A stretch of 14,847 nt of DNA from Saprospirales bacterium (lineage in GTDB: Bacteria > Bacteroidota > Bacteroidia > Chitinophagales > Saprospiraceae). The stretch lies in assembly GCA_024642645.1 (NCBI GenBank), contig JAHEAS010000014.1, positions 1 to 14,847 on the forward strand, given 5' to 3'. The first letter of the stretch is position 1. Each line of letters opens with the position of its first letter. Shown piece after piece: positions 6,385 to 12,922 of the stretch. The translations under genes and the position numbers were made by a program. The notes under the pieces were generated by a model. It searched no databases and had not been told where the DNA came from. It saw only the letters and a list, made by a program, of their open reading frames with translations.

Positions 6385-7263
6385 ATGAACCGTAAAAAAT
6401 TTCTAAAATCATTACTCCTGCTACCCGCTGGAGCCGCAGCCATGAAACTCCACGAATTTCACAAATCTGCTGGCGAACTGCCCGCTTCCATCCGCATGCC
6501 GGTTCTCTTTATCGGCCACGGCAGCCCGATGAATGCTATCGAGGATAACAATTTCACCAAAACCCTGACGAAGCTCGGCCAGCGCTGGGAGCGGCCCAAG
6601 GCCATCCTCGTCATTTCGGCGCACTGGCTCACGAGGGGCAGCACTTCCGTGGCCACCAGCCCAAACCCGGAGACAATTTACGACTTTGGCGGCTTCCCGG
6701 AAGAGATGTATAAAATCAAGTACAACGCCCCAGGCAGTCCCGATTTTGCGAAACAGGTAGTGCAAAATGTACAATCTATCCAAGTGCATGAAGACCACGA
6801 CATGGGTTTCGACCACGGCGCATGGACGATTTTGAAGCATATCTATCCAGCCGCCGACATCCCTGTTTTCCAAATGTCCATTGACTACAACAAGCCGCCG
6901 CAGTGGCATTTTGACCTTGCCGCCGAGCTTAAAAGCCTGCGTGAAAAAGGGGTGCTCGTCATCGGCAGTGGCAATATCGTTCACAACCTCCGCATGGTTA
7001 CCTTCAACGATTTTTCCCAAAAATACGATTGGGCGGTGGAGTTCGATGAACAGGTAAAGCAGCGAATTTCAGCAGGCGACTATGACGCACTTGTCGACTA
7101 CCAGCAGTTCGGTAGGGCGGCCCAACTTTCTGTACCCACCAACGACCACTACCTGCCCATGCTCTATTCCTTGGGACTTTTGGATAAAAAAGAAACCGTG
7201 AACTTTACCTACGAGGAAGTGCTGGGCGGGAGCATTAGCATGAGGTGCTTTGAAAGCAGTTGA
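6385..7263 (+). CDS. ygiD: 4,5-DOPA extradiol dioxygenase-like protein (YgiD, LigB/class III extradiol family)
   Basis: The 292-residue protein has the family's histidine set: H45 in GHGSPMN, H80 in ISAHW, H144 in DHGAW, H200 in GSGNIVHN and H255 in NDHYLP. The spacing fits YgiD-type enzymes, which use a metal to open catechol rings such as that of DOPA. The catalytic domain starts at about residue 38. In front of it sits an extra export-like leader: NRKKFLK, then the hydrophobic run LLLLPAGAAA. This resembles a Tat signal with Arg-Lys in place of the twin arginines, suggesting the protein may be exported already folded with its metal. M20 is an alternative start that would remove this leader. 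The gene stands alone between two terminators; the physiological substrate is unknown. Confidence 0.88.
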   Translation: MNRKKFLKSLLLLPAGAAAMKLHEFHKSAGELPASIRMPVLFIGHGSPMNAIEDNNFTKTLTKLGQRWERPKAILVISAHWLTRGSTSVATSPNPETIYDFGGFPEEMYKIKYNAPGSPDFAKQVVQNVQSIQVHEDHDMGFDHGAWTILKHIYPAADIPVFQMSIDYNKPPQWHFDLAAELKSLREKGVLVIGSGNIVHNLRMVTFNDFSQKYDWAVEFDEQVKQRISAGDYDALVDYQQFGRAAQLSVPTNDHYLPMLYSLGLLDKKETVNFTYEEVLGGSISMRCFESS

Positions 7264-7290
7264 AAATTTGTGCTCAAAGAGGATTTGTGA

Positions 7291-7346
7291 AAAATCAAAA
7301 GGGGCCGGACCAGAAGTAATATTCTGATTCAGCCCCTTTTGATTTT
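7291..7346. terminator. Bidirectional intrinsic terminator between convergent genes
   Basis: The 15-nt arms aaaatcaaaaggggc (7291-7305) and gccccttttgatttt (7332-7346) are exact reverse complements. The 26-nt loop contains a further small stem, cagaa/ttctg. The hairpin lies between the stop of the dioxygenase (7263, plus) and the stop of the large surface protein (7368, minus), and A/T-rich ends on both sides suit termination of both. Confidence 0.8.
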
Positions 7347-7367
7347 ATGACACTTTAGCCGCTAGGC

Positions 7368-10300
7368 CTATCTGGCAATCATCATTTTTTTGGAAAACGA
7401 CCGCTTACCAGCTGGTGTCACTTGCACGAAGTACATACCATCATGCCACCCATCAATACGGATTCGGTGATTGTCCTGCTGCACTTCTTCGATGTTTTCA
7501 CGGTAAACAAGGTGGCCAAGCCGGTTGAATACTTCCACCGTCACCTGCCTGCCTGCCAGCTTAGTCATTTCGATGGTAAACTCGCGGCTGGCCGGGTTCG
7601 GGAACAAACTGAAAATAGCTAGGTGCGAGAAATTCACAGATTTCGGCGCTGATGACAATATGTTGCCTTCCCTGTCAAACAGGGATAACCGGTATTGATT
7701 TTCACCATCAACAGGTTGGTTGTCAACGGTTTTCAAGAATACATGGTCGTCATTTTCAGCACTTGCCTCACCTTCCTGAATTGGCAGGAATGTGGTGCCG
7801 TCTGTTGATTTTTCCAGCGTCCAAGTAGCAGCGTTTTCAGGGATTTCCAAAACGCTGTACAACACGACATCCTCCACACCGGGAACGGCATCGAGTAATG
7901 TGGCAGCTTGGCGACCGCCCGTTCCATCGCCAAAATTTGTACTGATGTTAACCGTGTAATCCTCCACTTCGCCATTGTCCACGGTTTCGCAAGGAGTTGG
8001 CGCAGAAGTGCCACGTTTCATCGTAACCCTCATGCGGGTCGGGCCGGCCATGGCCGTTGAAGGAATTGCGATATTACCCACTGTATTAAAACTGTTGGTG
8101 CCATTGGGCGGTGCGTTTACGACCTGCGCAAAAGCGACCTCACCCGGCTCCTGAAAAATGCCGTCGTGGTTGTAATCAATCCAGACCTTCCAGTATTCAT
8201 CGTAGGTGTACCAACTAAACCCAGCCGTAAGGTTGACAGGATAGTTTTGTCCAGCTGTGGCATTCGTGGAAAGGCTGGTGAAATCACTGTAAGCAGTTTT
8301 GGAAGATGGGTTATTGATTGTTCCAAACTGTACCCCAGTAATCCAATCATGCCATGGAAAAGCACTGGACGAAGCACAGTAGTTCGGCCCACCACTACCA
8401 TTGCTGCAAGGCGAGGGTGGTGTGACCGTCATAGCTTTCGTGCAAGTAGGAATGCTGACATCGCGGAGGGTAAAATTGAGCACCCCACCGCCAATGGGGT
8501 ATGGGCCCATCAAGGTTGTAATGTTGTAAGCTCCACTTTGCGGAGCACCAAGAATGGTCGTTGTCCAGCCAGCACCAGTGTTTGCACCAGTCACCGTCAT
8601 GTTGAAAGTGTAGGTGTCATCAGCTGGATCGGTGGGTGTGCCGTTGTTGTTGCAGATTGGGGTTGTCGTTGTGGCATTGATGGAACAAGGCGTCACCGTG
8701 GAGCAAGGTGCAGGAGGCGTTACACTACCCGTGGTGGTACAAGTACCTGTGCCTGAATCAGTCACCGTGAAATTCACCACGCCACCGCTGATGGGAAGTG
8801 GTCCGATTGTTTTAGGCGTTCCATAACTGGCTGTATAGTTTTGCCCACCAATTGTGGTGGACCAAGAAGCGCCCGTTCCGTTTCCATTGACGGTTAGACT
8901 GAATGTAAAGGTATCATCGCCGGGTTCGGTGTTGGTGCCATTGTTATTGCAAGTAATATTGGAGGTAGTAGCCGTAATACTGCAAGGTACTGGGCCATTA
9001 CTTACAAGGTTTATCAGATAGTCCTCCACTTCACCGAAAGGAATCGTCTCACAAGGCGTTGCGTAAGCACCCCTTTTCAGCGAAACGCGCATGCGTGTAA
9101 TACCCAAGTCGGCGGTGGCTGGCACGAGCACCGTGCCGACCTTCGTACCTCCAGGCGAGCCGAGCGGCGGTGCATTCAGGATGCCAGCATAAGCTACCTC
9201 AGCTGGTTCTTCAAAAGTACCGTTGCGGTTGTAGTCAATCCAAACCTTCCAATACATATCGTAGGTCTGCCAACTGAAGCCGTTGTCCAGCGTGATGGTG
9301 TAACTGGTTCCAGTGTTTAGATTGGTGGTTACATTATTGTAAAAAGTATAGAGCCCCTTGCCAGAGGCATTGTTGATGGTATTAAGTTTTACTTTCGTTA
9401 TCCAATCCACCCAAGGCGTGCCACTGGATTCACAATAGTTGGTCGGCGTTGTGCCAGAAACGCTAATGATGACGCTGCCGATAGTGGTGCAGCTGTGTGA
9501 ATCGGTCACGGTCACGGTGTAGTTGCCACTATCGAGGTTGTTGATAGAAGCAGTGGTGGCTCCCGTACTCCAGAGATAGGTGTAGGGCGCAGTGCCTCCA
9601 GTAGGGGCGGCAGTGGCACTGCCGTTGTTGGCAGAGGAACTGGTTTCGTCTACCCCAGTTACATTGGCGTTCAAAGGGCCTGGTTGACTGATGTTGACGA
9701 TAAGCGTGCCCGTGTTGCCATTGACATCCGTGGCTGTCACCGTGTAATTACCTGCTGCGAGGTTGTTGATACTGGCAGTGGTGGCACCGTTCGACCAAGC
9801 GTAGGTGTACGGCGCAGTACCATTTGCAACGGTGACTGTGGCGCTGCCATTGTTGCCGCCGTTACAGTTCACGTTTGTTTTGCCGCTAAGCTGCACGTTT
9901 AGTGAACCTCCCTGCCCGGTCGGAATGACAAAACTCGCTTTGTAATAAGCTCCATTGTTGTCTTTCCTTATCTGGATGTCGGGCGTACCATTGTTGTCAG
10001 TATCAACATCCGATTCGAAATATATCTCAATGAAATAACTGCCGGGATTCAATCCTGCCAACACGTTGAGAGCTGGGTTGCCCTCTCTTGTTTTCGTGCG
10101 GTATGGCCCATTGGAGTTGGTCGTCAATTGTGGCAGCAAATAAGGCGTGAAGGTGCCTGGGCTACCCGATTGTGGGTAAATGCGGTAGAAGAGTTTGGCG
10201 TTCATCACATTGTTGTTGCAGCTTTCCCAAGTGATTGATTTGGCTTGGGTGATGCTAAAACTGGTGGGTGAGCCAAAATTGTGGCCATTGAATACCGTTT

Positions 10301-10472
10301 GGTACGGACAACTGGACACTTGAAAAGTAGAAGTGACGCCGTTTACTTCGATGTTGACTGTTGTGGCACAGTCGGAAACATAAGCGTACCCACAAGCCAT
10401 TGTTTTCTGTTGGATAAACAGGGATAAAATTGCCGATAAGCCAAGGCTGCACAGCAGTCGTGTTGAGTTCAT
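7368..10472 (-). CDS. Large secreted modular surface protein with SprB repeats, two GEVED domains and T9SS sorting tail
   Basis: This 1034-residue protein starts with a Sec signal peptide, probably cleaved just before C27. A cysteine-containing N-terminal domain (about 27-190) follows, then two SprB-type repeats (199-263 and 265-337) with the APYTYxWSxGATTASINNL-xxGNYTVT pattern. Next comes a GEVED domain (345-490, WKVWIDYNRNGTF to GEVEDY), then two roughly 94-residue units I do not recognise (497-590, 596-689), then a second GEVED domain (697-843). The C-terminus (about 950-1034) is a type A T9SS sorting domain: FSLFPNPASREF, VEVFNRLGHLVY and DGMYFVQV. It should cross the outer membrane by the type IX system and be attached or released at the surface. 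SprB-like repeats are known from gliding adhesins, so an adhesive role is plausible but unproven. It stands as a single gene. Confidence 0.92.
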   Translation of the reverse strand: MNSTRLLCSLGLSAILSLFIQQKTMACGYAYVSDCATTVNIEVNGVTSTFQVSSCPYQTVFNGHNFGSPTSFSITQAKSITWESCNNNVMNAKLFYRIYPQSGSPGTFTPYLLPQLTTNSNGPYRTKTREGNPALNVLAGLNPGSYFIEIYFESDVDTDNNGTPDIQIRKDNNGAYYKASFVIPTGQGGSLNVQLSGKTNVNCNGGNNGSATVTVANGTAPYTYAWSNGATTASINNLAAGNYTVTATDVNGNTGTLIVNISQPGPLNANVTGVDETSSSANNGSATAAPTGGTAPYTYLWSTGATTASINNLDSGNYTVTVTDSHSCTTIGSVIISVSGTTPTNYCESSGTPWVDWITKVKLNTINNASGKGLYTFYNNVTTNLNTGTSYTITLDNGFSWQTYDMYWKVWIDYNRNGTFEEPAEVAYAGILNAPPLGSPGGTKVGTVLVPATADLGITRMRVSLKRGAYATPCETIPFGEVEDYLINLVSNGPVPCSITATTSNITCNNNGTNTEPGDDTFTFSLTVNGNGTGASWSTTIGGQNYTASYGTPKTIGPLPISGGVVNFTVTDSGTGTCTTTGSVTPPAPCSTVTPCSINATTTTPICNNNGTPTDPADDTYTFNMTVTGANTGAGWTTTILGAPQSGAYNITTLMGPYPIGGGVLNFTLRDVSIPTCTKAMTVTPPSPCSNGSGGPNYCASSSAFPWHDWITGVQFGTINNPSSKTAYSDFTSLSTNATAGQNYPVNLTAGFSWYTYDEYWKVWIDYNHDGIFQEPGEVAFAQVVNAPPNGTNSFNTVGNIAIPSTAMAGPTRMRVTMKRGTSAPTPCETVDNGEVEDYTVNISTNFGDGTGGRQAATLLDAVPGVEDVVLYSVLEIPENAATWTLEKSTDGTTFLPIQEGEASAENDDHVFLKTVDNQPVDGENQYRLSLFDREGNILSSAPKSVNFSHLAIFSLFPNPASREFTIEMTKLAGRQVTVEVFNRLGHLVYRENIEEVQQDNHRIRIDGWHDGMYFVQVTPAGKRSFSKKMMIAR
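7944..8384 (-). repeat. GEVED domain copy 2 (internal duplication)
   Basis: Residues about 697-843 of the surface protein repeat the layout of the copy at 9003-9440. Shared elements in order are a YCxSS start, PWxDWIT, a TINN segment, GFSWxTYDxYWKVWIDYN, a EPxEVAxA segment, a TRMRVxxKRG segment, PCET and the final GEVEDY. The copies have clearly diverged, so the duplication is not recent. Confidence 0.85.
8406..8984 (-). repeat. Tandem pair of unrecognised ~94-residue cysteine-containing units
   Basis: Residues 497-590 and 596-689 share a pattern: CSI-AT at the start, a C-NNNGT-T-P-DD-(T/Y)TF motif, a T-G-W-TT-(I)-G core, then GP-PI-GGVLNFT or GGVVNFT, a TCT segment and VTPPxPCS at the end. 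They form the spacer between the two GEVED domains. I see no match to a named family; an immunoglobulin-like beta fold with a conserved cysteine set is a guess. Confidence 0.75.
9003..9440 (-). repeat. GEVED domain copy 1
   Basis: Residues about 345-490 of the surface protein, ending in GEVEDYLINLV. GEVED domains are common in secreted Bacteroidota proteins and are named for this motif. The domain includes the conserved YWKVWIDYN core with Asp and Asn residues suited to metal binding, which is inference. Confidence 0.85.
9462..9878 (-). repeat. Two SprB-type repeats
   Basis: Residues 199-263 and 265-337 each carry NNGSATxxxxxGTAPYTY, W-S-(N/T)-GATTASINNL and GNYTVTxTD. These match the short SprB repeat family found in gliding-associated adhesins of Bacteroidota. 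Confidence 0.85.
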
Positions 10473-10804
10473 GATGGTTAACTGTTTTGGTAATAATAAT
10501 GCTTTAGCCTTTGCACCTCTTAACGCATCAGGGCAAAAACCTTTATGTAAAAATTGTCAATTACAATTCCAAAAATCGGTCGAAAGAAATGTCAGATGTG
10601 AGTGAGGAAGCACGTCAAGGCGCACAGTAGTAAGTGAAAAATAGACGTAAAATGAAAGGGGAAGATGTAAATAATGCGCTTAGGCTTGGCAAAAGTAACT
10701 TTCATTATTTGAATTCACAAACATTGGGACTGGATAGAATCATTTCAATACTGATTCAGCTAGGAAATTGGATGGGTTTCCCCTTCCTGCGCTATTTCTT
10801 ACAC
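10473..10804. other. 332-bp intergenic region without a supported gene
   Basis: The gap separates the 3' end of metF from the start of the surface-protein gene, both on the minus strand. It is A/T-rich and contains the candidate promoter at 10690-10721. A weak 6-bp inverted repeat, gaatca/tgattc, at 10737-10757 is too short to call a terminator for metF. An open frame on the plus strand (10634-10867) has no recognisable features and overlaps the metF 3' end, so it is not called. Confidence 0.6.
10690..10721 (-). promoter_or_regulatory. Candidate Bacteroidota promoter for the T9SS surface-protein gene
   Basis: On the minus strand tacttttg (10697-10690) is a perfect -7 TAnnTTTG. A TTTG box at 10721-10718 lies 20 nt upstream, within the accepted range for the -33 element. 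The pair would give a leader of roughly 210 nt before the start codon at 10472. Confidence 0.45.
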
Positions 10805-11761
10805 CTAGAAAACCGTTTCGGCCACCTGCCTGATGGTGTCAGCATCGCCCATTGTATAATAATGTAGGCATGGCACTCCAGCAGCTTTCAACTCTTTCGA
10901 TTGCGTGATGAGCCATTCAACGCCCAACTCTTGGCGGGACTTTGCACTGCCAGCCTTATTTATTTCCCTGACCAATTCCTCTGGCAGGTCAATATAAAAA
11001 TGGCGAGGAATCGAGCTGAGTTGGTGTATTTTGGTCAGTGGCTTCAAGCCCGGCACTATGGGCACATTAATACCCGCCTTTTTGCACTCCTCCACAAAAT
11101 TGAAGTAGTAATTATTGTCAAAAAACATCTGTGTCACAATGTACTTGGCGCCAGCATCCACCTTTGCCTTCGTAAAAGCAAGATCGGAAGCGAGGTTCGG
11201 TGCCTCAAAATGCTTCTCTGGGTAACCCGCTATACCGATGCAGAAATCGGTTTTGAGGCCATCCTTGATATTGTCGTCAAGATATTGGCCGTGGTTCATG
11301 GCATCCACTTGTTTCACAAGGTCAAGGGCAAATTCGTGGCCATTGGGGTCAGGCACAAAGCGCCCATCAAAACTAGCCGCATCGCCCCGCAGTGCCAGCA
11401 CATTGTTGATGTTGAGGAAGTTGAGGTCAATCAGCGCATTCTCTGTCTCCTCCTTCGTAAAACCACCGCAAATGAGGTGCGGCACAGCATCCACCCCGTA
11501 ACGATGCATGATTGCTGCGCAAATACCGACCGTTCCTGGCCGCTTTCGGATGGCAATTTTTTCGTAGTAACCGCTCGGCATCTTCTTGTACACAAAATCT
11601 TCCCGGTGGTAGGTCACGTCAATGAACGGCGGCTTAAACTCCATCAAAGGGTCCAGCGTGTCGAAAATGGCCTTCATGCTACCGCCTTTCAGTGGAGGGA
11701 GCACTTCAAAAGAGATGAGCGTTTGGCCCTTGGCATTCGCAAAATATTCGATTACTTTCAT
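10805..11761 (-). CDS. metF: 5,10-methylenetetrahydrofolate reductase
   Basis: This 318-residue cytoplasmic flavoenzyme reduces 5,10-methylene-THF to 5-methyl-THF, the methyl donor for methionine synthesis. Family landmarks are in order: the catalytic glutamate E19 in ISFEVLPP, DVTY at 48-51, PHLIC at 94-98, the FAD-binding NNVLALRGD at 119-127, QMFFDN at 211-216 and PGLKPLT at 237-243. It is the short catalytic-domain form without the eukaryotic regulatory domain, of normal bacterial length. The start ATG at 11761 lies 117 bp after the stop of the preceding gene, a gap holding repeats and a -7 motif. No metH or other methionine gene is visible in the window. Confidence 0.96.
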   Translation of the reverse strand: MKVIEYFANAKGQTLISFEVLPPLKGGSMKAIFDTLDPLMEFKPPFIDVTYHREDFVYKKMPSGYYEKIAIRKRPGTVGICAAIMHRYGVDAVPHLICGGFTKEETENALIDLNFLNINNVLALRGDAASFDGRFVPDPNGHEFALDLVKQVDAMNHGQYLDDNIKDGLKTDFCIGIAGYPEKHFEAPNLASDLAFTKAKVDAGAKYIVTQMFFDNNYYFNFVEECKKAGINVPIVPGLKPLTKIHQLSSIPRHFYIDLPEELVREINKAGSAKSRQELGVEWLITQSKELKAAGVPCLHYYTMGDADTIRQVAETVF

Positions 11762-11767
11762 GATTCA

Positions 11768-11880
11768 ATTTCGGATTGGGGATTGGGGATTTCGGATTGG
11801 GGATTTCGGGTGCAAACTTACGAACCTTGTTCGTCAATTACCTTGAATCCGCAATCCGAAATCAAGGATTCCGAAATCCT
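11768..11880. repeat. Cluster of direct and inverted ATTTCGGATTG-type repeats upstream of metF
   Basis: The 14-mer atttcggattgggg occurs at 11768-11781 and again at 11789-11802, with a partial copy atttcggg at 11803-11810. The reverse complement caatccgaaat lies at 11852-11862, and a further related segment, gattccgaaatcc, at 11867-11879 overlaps the stop codon of the next gene. A small hairpin, acgaac-ctt-gttcgt, sits in the centre at 11820-11834. The arrangement looks like a small interspersed repeat with inverted ends; it could fold into a long hairpin and act as a terminator for the gene at 11879-12871. Confidence 0.7.
11813..11820 (-). promoter_or_regulatory. Candidate -7 promoter element for metF
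   Basis: On the minus strand taagtttg is a perfect TAnnTTTG match, about 52 nt before the metF ATG. A -33 box at the usual spacing is not evident; the nearest TTG is only 14 nt upstream. The site falls inside the repeat cluster. Confidence 0.35.
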
Positions 11881-12871
11881 AAATTCCCCGCATCTTGTAG
11901 GTTTTATCGTTGATGATCATGGTGCTCACCGTGTGGTCGCCGTTTAGGTAAAGGATAATATCGTCTTTTTTGTCATTCACAAACTCCCACTGGTAGCGTT
12001 CCTCTTGCGCACCCGCTTGCTTGTCTTCCTTTTCAGAAATCCGTTTCACAGGGTACTTCCATGTCTTGTCCTCCCGCATTCCGTCTTCAAACTGGACGAT
12101 GGAGCGTACCACCACGAAATATTCCTTCGTTATTTTCACCTTCACGTCAGGGTTTGGCGTTGTTGCAGTACTGTCGGCGCTCATTTCCGCTGCCTCAACG
12201 CTTACAGAATCTACCGTTGTGACCGCTTCATTCTTGTCCTTTTTTCGGCGCTTAATTTCTTTCTCCTCAATGGTAACTTCCTCTACAAAGGAAATACTGG
12301 TGCTGTCTTTCATGCGCAAGCGCTCCTGCACCTTGTCCTGTGTGTGTACCCGAAAAAATGGGTAAAATTTTTTGCCCCAAATTGAATCCACCGCCTCAAA
12401 GACCAACTCGCCACGGTCGGTGAAATAGGCCTTTTCTTCGTCCCTGAGTTTGCCGGGAATAGCGGGCAAGTAAAAAATCGTCTCCTTATCAGTGGGCGAC
12501 CGCTTGAAAATCAACGCCTCCACCATATTGTACTTGTTCAGAATCACCTTCAGGTGCCCCTGCAAACGGGCATCACGGGCGTTCATCAGTGTTAGTTTGA
12601 AGCCAAAATCCTCTGGCTGCATGTTGTTGATGTTGTAAACACCTTCCAGCCCTTCGCCCTTCACGTACAGGTTCGTGTGGGTGATGCCGAAGCTGTACTG
12701 ACCAGGTGTCAGCTCTTCCTGCCGCTCGTTTGGCACCTCCTTCATCGACGGCTTGAAGTCGTAGCCAATCAGCTCGTCCGGGGTGAAAAAACGACGGTCG
12801 TTGAGGTAGCTGTGCTGCGCCTGCGCCCACGTGGCAAGTGTCAAAAAAATGAGCAAAAAGTTCGTCTTCAT
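11879..12871 (-). CDS. Secreted protein of unknown function
   Basis: The 330-residue protein has a Sec signal peptide (hydrophobic 5-13, likely cleaved after AQA at 18) and no lipobox, so it is probably periplasmic or exported. No family is recognised. Residues about 20-195 look like a mixed alpha/beta domain with many charged residues. Residues about 197-245 form a low-complexity linker: a Lys/Glu-rich part (IEEKEIKRRKKDK) then a Ser/Thr/Ala-rich part. A second block (246-330) is rich in Tyr, Trp and Lys with short beta-like segments and ends in TYKMRGI. There is no T9SS tail. It lies 51 bp downstream of the Asp-box protein, so the two may be co-transcribed; its stop touches the repeat cluster before metF. 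Confidence 0.8.
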   Translation of the reverse strand: MKTNFLLIFLTLATWAQAQHSYLNDRRFFTPDELIGYDFKPSMKEVPNERQEELTPGQYSFGITHTNLYVKGEGLEGVYNINNMQPEDFGFKLTLMNARDARLQGHLKVILNKYNMVEALIFKRSPTDKETIFYLPAIPGKLRDEEKAYFTDRGELVFEAVDSIWGKKFYPFFRVHTQDKVQERLRMKDSTSISFVEEVTIEEKEIKRRKKDKNEAVTTVDSVSVEAAEMSADSTATTPNPDVKVKITKEYFVVVRSIVQFEDGMREDKTWKYPVKRISEKEDKQAGAQEERYQWEFVNDKKDDIILYLNGDHTVSTMIINDKTYKMRGI

Positions 12872-12922
12872 CGTTTTACAAATATTTTTATCGTTAAAAT
12901 TTTATCTAACATCAAGAGGCCC

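Noticed and set aside
10737..10757. gaatca/tgattc inverted repeat as a metF terminator
   Set aside because: A 6-bp A/T-rich stem with a 9-nt loop and no T tract is too weak to support the call.
10634..10867. 77-codon plus-strand frame in the gap before metF
   Set aside because: No domain or signal peptide, and it overlaps the 3' end of metF and the candidate promoter of the surface-protein gene.
11768..11880. CRISPR-like array before metF
   Set aside because: Copies are few, irregularly spaced and in both orientations, with no spacer-length units and no cas genes nearby.
10901..11947. 348-codon open frame on the plus strand opposite metF
   Set aside because: It is antisense to a clear metF gene and crosses the repeat cluster; its translation has no recognisable domain and looks like a shadow of codon bias.
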